In this document: piece after piece, positions 36,616 to 45,848 of the stretch
Layout: each line of letters starts with the position of its first letter
Position numbering within the stretch: the first letter of the stretch is position 1
Origin: Tepidanaerobacter syntrophicus
Lineage (GTDB): Bacteria; Bacillota; Thermosediminibacteria; Thermosediminibacterales; Tepidanaerobacteraceae
NCBI RefSeq assembly: GCF_001485475.2
Contig: NZ_DF977002.1
Location: forward strand, 241,910-305,909
DNA length: 64,000 nucleotides
Reading direction: 5' to 3'
Notes under the pieces: generated by a model
The model's input: the letters and a program-made list of their open reading frames with translations, nothing else
Database searches by the model: none
What the model was told of the DNA's origin: nothing
Made by a program: the position numbers and the translations under genes

Positions 36616-39600
36616 CTAATCCTCCACTACTACGAATATACCCGGGTCTGTTTCCTCAACAGTTACTGTTTTGCTGAAGATGTCTATTGAAAAATCTTCT
36701 TCAAAAAACTCCAGCATAGCCGGATCATATCTTATCACTTTAAGGTTTTCCCCATCACTTTCTTTAAACGGAATTACAACTTTAAATCTGGTAAAATCGA
36801 GATTTTCACATGATACTTGAATAAATTCTGATTTTATTTTTTGGCCTGCAAGTTTTTGCTTTAAATTTCTTGCAGCTAAAGGATCTGTTCGGCCAAGGAC
36901 GGCACACGCCTTCTTATCCCTTGAATAATCATCAATTCCTACATTATAAAAGATTATGTCCGCCCATTTTGAAAAAGTCTTCAAGGTGGATATCCTGTCA
37001 TTTCTTCTGCCGTCAAAACATATTTTTCTAATAAGACTATCAGCCCCCATAATATCATCTAAATCAATTTCCACAAGGCGCCTGTCGGTATAATTTCTAT
37101 TTAGAACCAAGGTATCTTCACTGCGCAAAAGGTCTCCCATTGCTTTGCCAAACTTTGTATCATCTATTATTTTATAATCTTCATTAGGGACATAGTCTCC
37201 TTCTTTTACCACACTTAGCGCACCAAATACCTCGGTTTTATGATCTTTATCATTTTGTACTAAAATGGAGTAAATGCCCGGATCTAGGCGGTCGCTGCCT
37301 GCAGGCAGGTATACTTTTAGAATGGTTTTGCCATCATCGTCGGTAGATATTTTAACCCTTCTTGAGGGAATGTTGTTAAAATAGACTTTTACGCTACCTT
37401 CATAGAGAAAATCTCCATAAAGAATTATAGGCACATCTTCATCATAATTTTCCACAACACTTCCGGTTTTATTTAAGGTAATTACAGGGGTTGCCATCGT
37501 GGTAAACGTCCAGCTAACTTTCTCGTTTCGCTCAGTATCTTCCTCTGCTCCGGCAAAATAGACTATTCCTTCATTTATCATAACTGAATAAACCGTCTGA
37601 GACATCAGCGGCTTTACAGGCACAAATAAGTAAGCCCTATTGGCTGTCCTGTCTTTTATAAAAATATAATTTGCGATGTAGGCATCTCGCTTAGCAATAT
37701 CCTCCAGATTTTGTATATAATTGAGAAATTCTTGATCTATCATGGATACTTCATTTTGCCCTTCGGAAAATACCGTAGACGTTTGAAGCAGGCTAAGGCC
37801 TTTCTCTTTATCAAATTGCAGCCTGTCATTTTCATCTTCAAAGGTTATTTTCAAAAAGTAGCGGGTTGTGCCGTCGATAGTTTTGGGATTTAACATCTTT
37901 TCATTTGACCATGTGCCGCCTGCCGGTTCTGTTGCAATTACTTGAGGTTTTCCGGCAGACAAGACTTTTACTGTCGTATTAGGATTCGACACTGAGCGTC
38001 CGTCATTAAAAAATATCTCGATCGAATACTCGCCACTGCCGCCCTTATAAATACTATCGATTACATTTGGATCTTCTACTTTTACATTTAATTCGGTGAT
38101 GCTGCTAAATTCTATATATTTTTTATCTATTGTCTCGGAAATCATTCCGGCATTTTTGCCGCTTATCATTTTAAGTTTTATATACTCTATATCTTCATTA
38201 AAGTTATATCCCTTGATAATAAAAGATGCTGTTCCTTTATAAATATCTGAAAGCCGGAAGGTGTCAGGTTCCGTTTTGTAAATCCCAATATCCCCGTTTC
38301 GTTTTCCACCTACTGTAAATTTCATATCAAAGCGAGGTAAAAATGTGCCGCTTCGGTCTTGTAATACATCCTTTGATATACTAAGTATGTAATATTTGCC
38401 CCAATCTAGGCTATTTTCCGGATAAATAACCAATTTTGTCTTTTGCTTGTCGCCCTCATTATAATATTCGAAGCGAACTTTAGAAATCTTTACTGCAGTT
38501 TCCGGTGCGTATCCTTCTACAAGTGTAATCCTTTTAAGAAAAGATATTTCACCGGCGCGGGGCAGCACACGGCCCTCAATATAAAAAACAAAAGGGTTTT
38601 CCGGACCATAAGCCCAGGTGCCGTTTACGGTGCACACCTTTCCTCCTGTTAAAGGGTCATCTTTAATGGTATCAGGTACCATGTCTTGAATACCGTACCA
38701 GCTTAAAGGAGTCTTTTCTGTTTTTGGTATCGTCCAAAAATAAAAATCCACATCATTTTCTAGGGCATAACCGTTCATATCTTCTATAAATTCTTTTTTA
38801 ATAATGAGGTGATATTGAGTAAGATTTAGATACGGCAGAGCAGGTGTTACTTTTACAGTATTTCCATTTACTATCTCAATATCTTTAACTGCTGTCTCTT
38901 GCTGGTATTCTTCACTTTTCAGTTGGGATTCCGTGATTTCAGGATTAAATTCAAATACTTTGTCATACAAATTACCGGAATCGTCATAATCGGTTTCTAG
39001 GGGTTTGGGTATGCGGTAGAGTTTAGTATTTTCTAAAAGTCGCTCTTTATCGGTGTTTTTCGCCCATTTAATATTTCTGTCAAAACGAATATATACCGAA
39101 CCGTCGGCAGAAAGGCCCGTTCCTGATATTGAAGTGATATCATCACTGCCTGATACATCTGAAGAATAGCCGAGAATTTTAGGACTTTGGCCTGCGCTTC
39201 TTGTAATAAAATTTACAATTATATCCCGGTTTGTAATCTCATAGTCTTTAAGTTTTACAGCACCTTCTAAAACCGCAAAACGATAAAGGGTGTTTCTCAT
39301 TAATGGAGGTTTCCCGATTCTTCCCACATCAAAGCACAAAGTTTTTTCGTCTTCCGAAAGATATATCTCCTCTTCATCTACGGGATAGGAATCATCACCG
39401 GTTTTAAGTATAATTTTTGATTTGTCTAGTATTTCTATGGGGTATTTAAAAGTTATCTTTATAGTTGGCTTAACCTCAACCTGTGTTTGATTGTTTAAAG
39501 GGTAAGTATTTTCAATTATCTCTTCCGGGGAGCCATTTTGCGGACCATCATCAGAAAGAGTATTTATGTAAGTTTCACCATACACGCTATTTGCATTAAA

Positions 39601-39675
39601 AAAAGCTTGAGAAGAAATTATAATCAAAGCTAACAAAAAAATTGCGATTTTATTTTTTTGCTGTTTAATATTCAT
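36616..39675 (-). CDS. Secreted multi-domain protein with Ig-like (Big_5) and IPT modules
   Basis: A 1019-residue exported protein beginning with a basic then hydrophobic signal peptide (IAIFLLALIIISSQAFF). It has Big_5-type Ig-like modules in the first 450 residues (for example YPLNNQTQVEVKPTIKITF and GSVYIRFDRNIKW). IPT-like modules follow near residues 480 and 755. The C-terminal domain ends SKTVTVEETDPGIFVVVED, similar in character to the end of the next protein. No catalytic motif is visible. It is the first gene of the surface operon, ten bases before the giant TIG gene, with GGAGG ahead of ATG 39675. Confidence 0.85.
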   Translation of the reverse strand: MNIKQQKNKIAIFLLALIIISSQAFFNANSVYGETYINTLSDDGPQNGSPEEIIENTYPLNNQTQVEVKPTIKITFKYPIEILDKSKIILKTGDDSYPVDEEEIYLSEDEKTLCFDVGRIGKPPLMRNTLYRFAVLEGAVKLKDYEITNRDIIVNFITRSAGQSPKILGYSSDVSGSDDITSISGTGLSADGSVYIRFDRNIKWAKNTDKERLLENTKLYRIPKPLETDYDDSGNLYDKVFEFNPEITESQLKSEEYQQETAVKDIEIVNGNTVKVTPALPYLNLTQYHLIIKKEFIEDMNGYALENDVDFYFWTIPKTEKTPLSWYGIQDMVPDTIKDDPLTGGKVCTVNGTWAYGPENPFVFYIEGRVLPRAGEISFLKRITLVEGYAPETAVKISKVRFEYYNEGDKQKTKLVIYPENSLDWGKYYILSISKDVLQDRSGTFLPRFDMKFTVGGKRNGDIGIYKTEPDTFRLSDIYKGTASFIIKGYNFNEDIEYIKLKMISGKNAGMISETIDKKYIEFSSITELNVKVEDPNVIDSIYKGGSGEYSIEIFFNDGRSVSNPNTTVKVLSAGKPQVIATEPAGGTWSNEKMLNPKTIDGTTRYFLKITFEDENDRLQFDKEKGLSLLQTSTVFSEGQNEVSMIDQEFLNYIQNLEDIAKRDAYIANYIFIKDRTANRAYLFVPVKPLMSQTVYSVMINEGIVYFAGAEEDTERNEKVSWTFTTMATPVITLNKTGSVVENYDEDVPIILYGDFLYEGSVKVYFNNIPSRRVKISTDDDGKTILKVYLPAGSDRLDPGIYSILVQNDKDHKTEVFGALSVVKEGDYVPNEDYKIIDDTKFGKAMGDLLRSEDTLVLNRNYTDRRLVEIDLDDIMGADSLIRKICFDGRRNDRISTLKTFSKWADIIFYNVGIDDYSRDKKACAVLGRTDPLAARNLKQKLAGQKIKSEFIQVSCENLDFTRFKVVIPFKESDGENLKVIRYDPAMLEFFEEDFSIDIFSKTVTVEETDPGIFVVVED

Positions 39676-39734
39676 GCCGGCACTTCCTCCATCCCATACG
39701 CTTAACGCTTGCTAATTCTTATCCATTTTTCCTT

Positions 39735-39743
39735 ATTATACCA
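39735..39743 (-). promoter_or_regulatory. Extended -10 promoter of the surface-protein operon
   Basis: On the minus strand TGGTATAAT gives a TGn plus perfect TATAAT (39735-39740), 60 bases before the first surface gene. No convincing -35 is visible. Confidence 0.65.
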
Positions 39744-39821
39744 TAGAATTACATAAATTCTAACTTATCGAAGAAAACTTTTGCAAAAGGAATGGGGGGC
39801 CGTCCTCGCCTTCTAATATTT

Positions 39822-39850
39822 TTGCTTTTCCATGATATAAGTGTTAAACT
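39822..39850 (+). promoter_or_regulatory. Possible promoter of the chromate transporter pair
   Basis: TTGCTT (39822-39827) and TAAACT (39845-39850) are 17 bases apart and 32 bases before the first chr gene. The match is only moderate. Confidence 0.45.
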
Positions 39851-39881
39851 TTTTAGTAGACTAGCAAAGGGGTGGTGCAGG

Positions 39882-40424
39882 ATGGAAGAGCTTTGGAAAC
39901 TTTTTATCGTTTTTTGCCGAATTGGAGCATTTACATTTGGCGGTGGCTATGCGATGCTTCCCCTTATCCAAAAAGAGGTTGTGGAAAAGAATCACTGGGC
40001 AACAGATGAAGAAGTTATAGATTATTATGCCATTGGCCAGTGCACACCGGGGATAATTGCAGTAAACACTGCAACTTTTATAGGTTTTAAGCAGAGGGGA
40101 ATAATAGGTGCAATAGTTGCTACATGCGGCGTTGTTTTTCCTTCCGTTGTAGTAATTAGCGTTATTGCAGCCTATCTCACTAATTTTGAGGATTATGCAG
40201 TGGTTCAGCATGCCTTCGGAGGAATAAGAGTCGCTGTGGCAGCTCTTATCTTAAACACAATAATCAAAATGTGGAGAACATCTGTAAAGGATTGGCTGGG
40301 AATTATTATATTTTCCGGATCTTTTTTAGCAGTGGCTTTTTTTAATATTTCTCCTATTCCTGTAGTTGTGATTTCTGCGCTTCTGGGAATATCCGGGATG
40401 CGTGTGAGGACTGATGTAAAATGA
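39882..40424 (+). CDS. Chromate transporter family protein, first half
   Basis: A 180-residue membrane protein of the short-chain CHR family. The signature FGGGYAMLPLIQKEVVEK is followed by AIGQCTPGIIAVNTATFIG, then four to five hydrophobic segments. Short CHR proteins work as pairs encoded by adjacent genes, as seen here with a 4-base overlap. The family includes chromate exporters, but the substrate of this pair is not known. ATG 39882 follows AGGGGTGG; the frame opens 30 codons upstream with no ribosome site and no family resemblance. Confidence 0.88.
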   Translation: MEELWKLFIVFCRIGAFTFGGGYAMLPLIQKEVVEKNHWATDEEVIDYYAIGQCTPGIIAVNTATFIGFKQRGIIGAIVATCGVVFPSVVVISVIAAYLTNFEDYAVVQHAFGGIRVAVAALILNTIIKMWRTSVKDWLGIIIFSGSFLAVAFFNISPIPVVVISALLGISGMRVRTDVK

Positions 40425-40984
40425 TATATATAAGATTATTCGTGGAATTTTTTAAGGCAGGTTTATTTGCAATAGGCGGCGGTCTTGCGACTATCCCCTT
40501 TCTCCAGGATATATCAGAAAAAACGGGATGGTTTAGTCTGCGAGAATTAGTGGATATGATAGCAATTTCAGAATCTACTCCCGGCCCTATCGGCATTAAT
40601 ATGGCTACATATGCAGGTTATAAAACTGCTAAATTCGCAGGAGCAATAATTGCTGTAGTTGGAGAAGTGACTCCTTCAATTATTATAATAGTTTTAATCG
40701 CATATTATTACATGCGGTTTAGTGAACAACCGTTGGTGAAGGCAGGCTTTTACGGAGTAAGACCTGCTGTAACAGGTCTTATAGCAGCGGCAGGGTTTGA
40801 GGTTGCAAAAATTGCGCTGTTTAATATTGAAGCTTACTTAAAGACGCATAATCTTTTTGCGCTTTTTAACTTAAAATCCATCGCACTTTTTGCAATCATT
40901 GTGTTTTTAATGAATAAATACAAGAAACATCCCATATACTTTTTAGTAGGAGCGGCTATAATAGGAATTGTATTCAAATTCTAG
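40421..40984 (+). CDS. Chromate transporter family protein, second half
   Basis: A 187-residue partner of the preceding protein, with the matching signature FFKAGLFAIGGGLATIPFLQ and ISESTPGPIGINMATYAGY. Hydrophobic segments follow to the C terminus. The ATGA overlap with the first gene indicates coupled translation and a hetero-oligomeric transporter. Confidence 0.88.
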   Translation: MIYIRLFVEFFKAGLFAIGGGLATIPFLQDISEKTGWFSLRELVDMIAISESTPGPIGINMATYAGYKTAKFAGAIIAVVGEVTPSIIIIVLIAYYYMRFSEQPLVKAGFYGVRPAVTGLIAAAGFEVAKIALFNIEAYLKTHNLFALFNLKSIALFAIIVFLMNKYKKHPIYFLVGAAIIGIVFKF

Positions 40985-41156
40985 TAAAATAAACATAAAA
41001 TTGGTGTATTGAACAATAAAATCTGTCTTTCGCGGCATCCGTTGGTGCATCTATCATCCTAAGTATCCGCTGCATATATGCCATCCTGAATATTCGCTAA
41101 CATTTCTATTTCCTAAATGTCAGCGAAAGATCTGTGTTTAGGCAAAGAACAATGTA

Positions 41157-41191
41157 AAAAAAAGAGGGGGTAAAGACGCCCCTCTTTTTGC
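41157..41191. terminator. Bidirectional terminator between chr genes and MATE gene
   Basis: AAAAGAGGGG (41160-41169) pairs with CCCCTCTTTT (41179-41188) around a nine-base loop, with an A-run on the left and T-run on the right. It lies between convergent genes. Confidence 0.9.
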
Positions 41192-41235
41192 ATTAGTTAC
41201 TTCAGTTTATTTTGGATTAGAGTATTTAGCTTATT

Positions 41236-42555
41236 CTATACTATCATTTCAGCTTCCATATCGTCTGCATATTCATTTATGTCCTCTTTGACTCGCTGAA
41301 TGTATATAATTCCCGTAATCGCAGCAATAAAATCCGATGCAGGATATGCAAACCAGGCACCAGTCACGCCCCAGTGTCTTACAAATATGAGCATAACCGG
41401 TATAAAAATAACGAGCTGTCTATATATCGAAAGGAGAAAACTTGTGCCTGCATCCCCCATGGCCTGATACGCGTAAATTGCTACATAATACAGGCCCACA
41501 GTTGGGAAAATACTTATCATAATTCTATATGCCCGGGCACATTCTTTTACCAATGCTTCATCCTTTACAAAACTTGCTATCATGGGTTCTGCATACAGCA
41601 TCATTATCCCCCACAGGAATATAGATGAAAGGGCAACTACCTTAATAGTTTTCTTTATAGTTTCCCTTAAGCGGTCAAAATCTCCGGCACCATAGTTAAA
41701 AGCTACTATAGGCTGCATGGCCGAGGTTATCCCAATAATGTTTATATACATAAACATGGATACCTTCATAATCGTGCCTGATATAATTATTGCCCTATCA
41801 CCGCCGTGGGCAAAAAGCACATTATTAAGTATAACTGCTACGACAGCATCTGATATCTCTATGACAAATGTTGTAAAACCTATTGCTATTATAGATTTTA
41901 GTATTTCTATATCAAATTTAAAACTGTCCATTAGGTTAATAGATTTTGAAACTTTGTAGAAATTGTAAAGCGCAAAACTGCACGATGCAATTTGAGATAT
42001 TACCGTTGCTATTGCCGCACCTTTTACGCCCATGTTGCAGCCGATAACAAAGATTGCATCAATTATTATGTTTGCCACTGTGCCCAGCGATGTAGCATAT
42101 AATGTAACTTTCGGATTTCCCAGGGAATTTATGATATAACAAGTAACAAAGGTCAATCCTTGAAAAATCCCGCCGGCCAGCACCACTGCGGCATAAGTTT
42201 TTGCCATAGGCAAAGTAACGTTGCTTGCTCCAATTTTTATTAAAATCTTGTCCAAAAAGAAATATATAGAAAGCGGCATCACGGTCATTACAATTGTAGT
42301 AAGCACTATAGCAGTTGTAATTGTAATTTTAAGATTTTCGTAATCCTTTTCTCCAAAATATTTCGCAACTTTCGTGCATGCGCCTACAGCTATTAAAAGC
42401 CCTGTAGCCGATAAAAGCCTTTGAATAGGAAAAGCCACGGTTAATGCTCCAATAGCATTCGGGCCTACATATCTGCCGACATAAAATGTGTCCACCATAC
42501 CATAAAGCTCAGAGACAAGCAAGGAGATTATCGCCGGCAGAGCAAATCGAAGCAA
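41236..42555 (-). CDS. MATE family multidrug/Na+ antiporter, N terminus uncertain
   Basis: Twelve-helix multidrug and toxin extrusion family protein; 439 residues from an in-frame TTG at 42555. Family hallmarks are FALPAIISLLVSELYGMVDT with FYVGRYVG just after, and AVTVAFPIQ-like ALTVAFPIQRLL in the first 60 residues. The real ribosome site (TTAGGAGCG) leads to ATG 42602, which reads only ATG-GGA-TAA. In the other frame the 15 codons between 42600 and 42556 encode INTKAFAEGKVEKVL, a typical MATE N terminus. A one-base slip right after the start codon is therefore likely. Apart from this the gene is intact. It lies alone, downstream of and on the same strand as the AraC/GH39 gene but separated from it by a terminator. 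Confidence 0.82.
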   Translation of the reverse strand: MLRFALPAIISLLVSELYGMVDTFYVGRYVGPNAIGALTVAFPIQRLLSATGLLIAVGACTKVAKYFGEKDYENLKITITTAIVLTTIVMTVMPLSIYFFLDKILIKIGASNVTLPMAKTYAAVVLAGGIFQGLTFVTCYIINSLGNPKVTLYATSLGTVANIIIDAIFVIGCNMGVKGAAIATVISQIASCSFALYNFYKVSKSINLMDSFKFDIEILKSIIAIGFTTFVIEISDAVVAVILNNVLFAHGGDRAIIISGTIMKVSMFMYINIIGITSAMQPIVAFNYGAGDFDRLRETIKKTIKVVALSSIFLWGIMMLYAEPMIASFVKDEALVKECARAYRIMISIFPTVGLYYVAIYAYQAMGDAGTSFLLSIYRQLVIFIPVMLIFVRHWGVTGAWFAYPASDFIAAITGIIYIQRVKEDINEYADDMEAEMIV

Positions 42556-42753
42556 TACCTTTTCTACTTTACCTTCAGCAAAAGCTTTAGTGTTTATCCC
42601 ATACTAACACGCTCCTAAATTCGTCTTTTATATAACACATTTATTACAGTACCTATTGTATATTATCAGGTATGCAGTTTTCATTCACTTCTTCAGCATG
42701 ATTTGAGGTACTCTTTTAAGGTGTTTGCAAAAAACGCTTTTTTCGGGAAAAAG

Positions 42754-42780
42754 AAAAAACACCTTTGTGTAAGGTGTTTT
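42754..42780 (-). terminator. Terminator of the AraC/GH39 gene
   Basis: On the minus strand AAAACACCTT (42780-42771 complement) and its partner at 42756-42765 form a ten-base stem around ACACA, followed by six Ts. It ends the upstream AraC/GH39 transcript. Confidence 0.8.
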
Positions 42781-42785
42781 AATAA

Positions 42786-44792
42786 TCAAGTTGCGTAAAA
42801 CATCAGGAGAATCGCTCCACAGCCGCGGATTTTTAATTTAAAGTGCTGGACAGGCTTCTTTTTCCTAAAATCTGTTGTTATCTTAGGAATTGACGCAAGT
42901 TTCAGGAGTTCAACTTCATTATCAGTAAGATACAGTGGCTCTCCCAGAGCCTTCCAGAGATTGTAGGCGCTGTTTGTATTTTCACTTGCTTCGTACATTA
43001 CTACCCGGTAATCGCGCCATAAGTTTACTATGTTTAGTGATAGGTTCCTTTCAGTGTTCTCTTTTCCTGTAGTATATAAAAGCAATTGGAAATCTTCCCC
43101 TTTAGATGTGACAATATATCCTTCTCCCTTTTCTATTACCGTATCTCCTAACTTACTTAAAAAGTAAAAGGCGTGATATGCGGGCTTTTTAATGCCTTCC
43201 CAGTTTAAAAGCCCCTTATCGCCAAAAAATACGGCATTTTCCGGATTTTCTTCCCTTGCGATATCGTCTATTGCCTTTAATACATAGGGGTCGTCGCCAT
43301 TTACCGCTTTATCTATAACAAGTGGTACCATAGATGCCATATCATAGACTGAATTTATATCACGGTCTTTTATATCTTCTTCCTTTGCGGTAAAGCCCCA
43401 TTCGTCACTTAAGATGCCATAAAATATCTTTTTGAAATCCTCTGGAGCATCCTTTTCAATACTATATCTCCATTTGCTAAGTTCGTAGGTCCCATATTCT
43501 TCTTGAAAATAATTTAAAAAATTTGTAATAATTTCTTTATAACGGGCCGGTGTAAATTCTTTGAAACCAAAAATAATATCCGGACGTAAATTAACAGAAA
43601 GAATCAAGTCTATAATTTTTTTTGCGTATCTAAAGTTTATATTTCCTTCAGGATATATCCCAATCTCTCTTGAGAACAAATCTCTTAAAATTCCGTAGTC
43701 AAAATCGATTTCTTTTTGGATTGTAATGAGAAATTCTTGAATTTCTTTTTCTAGGATAGCAGAGGCTTTAGGAAGAATTATTGCATCTTTGTAAGTATGG
43801 AAAAATTCTCCCTCGTTTTTGTAAACATCTACATTAATTTTTGAAATTTTTTCTTCATAATTGTACCTTTCATAATTTTCCAGGTAAGATGAAATATACT
43901 TTAAGGCTTCGCCAAGATCGTAGGAAGTTATTTGCTTTGCCTTATTAAATTTTTCTTCATCCATTTTGTATTTTTTGCGGTATTGAAGAGGGGTCATTTT
44001 GTAATGGCGCTTAAAGTGTTTGTTATAATACCTGGTATGGGAAAAACCTACTTCTTCAGATATTTCAGAGATACTCATATCTGTATCAAGCAGCAACTTT
44101 ACAGATTCTTCAGCCCTTGTCAGGTTTACAAAATCCTGAAAGCTTATTCCCAGTGCATATTTAATTTCGTTGGAAAGATACTGAGCGCTTAAAAACTCCT
44201 TTTTTGCTATATCTTGCAATGAAATTTTATTGTTATAGTTGTTGAATATATATTTTGCTATCCTGTGGTAGCGCTGAAGCTGTTCGGCGTTGTCTTTTAA
44301 ATCTCTATTTTCATATATTAAATAATGAAATTCATTTATCAAAAGATACAAAAGCTCAACAAGAGTTTCCCGAATGTAAACATCGTAATCCTCGCCCTTT
44401 TGCACCGCTTCACAAAGTATTGTTGAAAGATACTTCTTAAAAATCTCATAATTATCCCCTACCTGAGGCTCTCCTTCAAAAGCACAGTCTGTATAAAAGT
44501 ATATATTTCTGATATCTTCATAATACTTTTGAAAGAAATTAGGATCTATATGCAGCATAAGCACAAGATTTGGCTCATTTGAAGATAAACTGTGAGCCTC
44601 ATCTAAGTTTATTATTTCCACTTCATTTTCAATAAGTCTGTAAGTGTCGGATTCCACCGTAGCCTCTATGGAGCCCTTTAATATCATCAGAATTTCTATA
44701 GCTTCATGCCAATGTATGGGATATTCTCTGATATCTAAAAGCTCAATGTTGATGGGTATGTTTTCCATATATTTTATATGTTCTCTTCGCAT
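42786..44792 (-). CDS. AraC-type regulator fused to a degenerate GH39-like domain
   Basis: A 668-residue protein. Residues 1-160 are a cupin-like sensor (YPIHWHEAIEILMILKG). Two AraC helix-turn-helix motifs occupy about 185-285 (ISLQDIAKKEFLSAQYLSNE; MSISEISEEVGFSHTRYYNK). The remainder resembles a GH39 beta-xylosidase barrel (FDYGILRDLFSREIGIYPEG, FRYAKKIIDLILSVNLRPD). The catalytic WNEP motif expected after the third strand reads YSIEKDAPEDF here, so the acid/base Glu pair appears lost, and the domain probably binds rather than cleaves a sugar. I chose ATG 44792, eight bases after AAGGAG; an in-frame TTG at 44810 overlaps that site. Its target may be itself or the distant sugar genes; none are adjacent. 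Confidence 0.88.
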   Translation of the reverse strand: MRREHIKYMENIPINIELLDIREYPIHWHEAIEILMILKGSIEATVESDTYRLIENEVEIINLDEAHSLSSNEPNLVLMLHIDPNFFQKYYEDIRNIYFYTDCAFEGEPQVGDNYEIFKKYLSTILCEAVQKGEDYDVYIRETLVELLYLLINEFHYLIYENRDLKDNAEQLQRYHRIAKYIFNNYNNKISLQDIAKKEFLSAQYLSNEIKYALGISFQDFVNLTRAEESVKLLLDTDMSISEISEEVGFSHTRYYNKHFKRHYKMTPLQYRKKYKMDEEKFNKAKQITSYDLGEALKYISSYLENYERYNYEEKISKINVDVYKNEGEFFHTYKDAIILPKASAILEKEIQEFLITIQKEIDFDYGILRDLFSREIGIYPEGNINFRYAKKIIDLILSVNLRPDIIFGFKEFTPARYKEIITNFLNYFQEEYGTYELSKWRYSIEKDAPEDFKKIFYGILSDEWGFTAKEEDIKDRDINSVYDMASMVPLVIDKAVNGDDPYVLKAIDDIAREENPENAVFFGDKGLLNWEGIKKPAYHAFYFLSKLGDTVIEKGEGYIVTSKGEDFQLLLYTTGKENTERNLSLNIVNLWRDYRVVMYEASENTNSAYNLWKALGEPLYLTDNEVELLKLASIPKITTDFRKKKPVQHFKLKIRGCGAILLMFYAT

Positions 44793-44834
44793 ATGATATG
44801 CTCCTTGCAAATCTTAGTTTGCCCTGATACCTTT

Positions 44835-44843
44835 ATTATATCA
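44835..44843 (-). promoter_or_regulatory. Extended -10 promoter of the AraC/GH39 gene
   Basis: TGATATAAT on the minus strand (TATAAT at 44835-44840) lies 43 bases before the start codon. The -35 is not evident, as is common for activated promoters. Confidence 0.6.
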
Positions 44844-45076
44844 TAAAAGGCGAGATGTGAGCGGTCAGTCGATGAGCGCCCCTACTATATAATTGATGAT
44901 AGATTTTTTTGATAATTCGTGCTAGTATTATAGTAACTAATATATATTACTTACTATACACCTGTTAGTTATGACAAAATTTGAGTCAATTGCTTATGCT
45001 GCATTTGAAGATTATGTATCACAACTAAAAGTTGTTTTACAATTTGTCGTTAAAAAGCAAGGGAGGGAAAGGAGAA

Positions 45077-45595
45077 TTGTTAAGTAAGATATTTGATTCT
45101 ACCACTTTGGGTTTTATGGCGGCTGCAATCACATTATTTATTATTGTACTGATTAAAGATGCATCATTGGCCGTATCTGCTTCAAAAGACGGTTTAACCC
45201 TTTTTGTAAGATATGCAGTGCTTATAATTTCCTCTATGCTCATTGCCGCCTATATTCAGGCGCTAATTCCTAAAGACCTGATAACTTCATATCTTGGCGG
45301 CGCTTCCGGTTTTAAAGGTATATTTTTAGGAAGCCTTATAGGCGGTCTGACTCCCGGCTCTCCATATGCCGCACTGCCGTTTTTTGCCGGCATCATGCGT
45401 ATGGGAGCAAGTGTGCCTGCTACTGTGGCCATGGTATGTGCATGGGGTCTGTGGTCCATTGGCCGTATTCCTTTAGAAGCCGCTGTCATGGGCGCAAAGT
45501 TTACTATGATTCAGGTAATAAGCAGTTTTATTCTTCCGATTCTCGCCGGACTAGTGGCATGGTTCCTGGAGACTATACCGTGGTTTATGACTTGA
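45077..45595 (+). CDS. Putative half-size permease (ArsP/YraQ-like)
   Basis: A 172-residue membrane protein with about five hydrophobic segments. The stretch GSLIGGLTPGSPYAALPFFA followed by RMGASVPATVAMVCAW resembles the conserved half of the YraQ/ArsP_1 permeases, which are normally twice this size. It would need to dimerise or have a partner encoded elsewhere. TTG 45077 is chosen because GGGAGGGAAAGGAG precedes it; the frame opens at 45032 with no site. Its stop codon lies in a 15-base tandem duplication. No partner gene is adjacent. Confidence 0.68.
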   Translation: MLSKIFDSTTLGFMAAAITLFIIVLIKDASLAVSASKDGLTLFVRYAVLIISSMLIAAYIQALIPKDLITSYLGGASGFKGIFLGSLIGGLTPGSPYAALPFFAGIMRMGASVPATVAMVCAWGLWSIGRIPLEAAVMGAKFTMIQVISSFILPILAGLVAWFLETIPWFMT

Positions 45596-45615
45596 CCAAG
45601 TATGACTTGACCAAG
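45586..45615 (+). repeat. Tandem 15-base duplication spanning a stop codon
   Basis: TATGACTTGACCAAG occurs twice head to tail. The first copy contains the TGA stop of the permease gene. It is a small slippage-type duplication just upstream of the long palindrome. Confidence 0.85.
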
Positions 45616-45663
45616 TACATCTGTTCATCTGTTGCATGCAGAGCACAGAGAGGAGAGAGGCAA

Positions 45664-45730
45664 CAGAACACAGAGGGACGGTTCTTTTGTGTTGTCAGAC
45701 AACACAAAAGAACCGTCCCTCTGTGTTCTG
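45664..45730. repeat. Long perfect palindrome, copy 1
   Basis: Two 33-base arms (45664-45696 and 45698-45730) are perfect inverted repeats around a single A. The core of the arm reads GGGACGGTTCTTTTGTGTTG. A second copy lies at 58941-59009. The arms of the two copies differ at paired positions so that each stays perfectly self-complementary. It resembles REP/MITE-type intergenic palindromes of Clostridia and could also act as a transcription stop for hydA on the minus strand. Confidence 0.92.
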
Positions 45731-45848
45731 TGGTTGGCGCCGATGTAGCTAAAGATTTTTGCTACTACTGTGTTCTTCTCTGTGCTCTTTGATTTTATTC
45801 TGTTTTTAATTTTTTCTTATGTTACTACTCTTAAAATCGAGTTTTTAA

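Noticed and set aside
39792..39881. Thirty-codon N-terminal extension of the first chromate transporter protein
   Set aside because: It covers the probable promoter, has no ribosome site, and the family sequence begins at ATG 39882.
45436..45792. Open frame of 118 codons
   Set aside because: It is an off-frame shadow of the permease gene continued through the palindrome.
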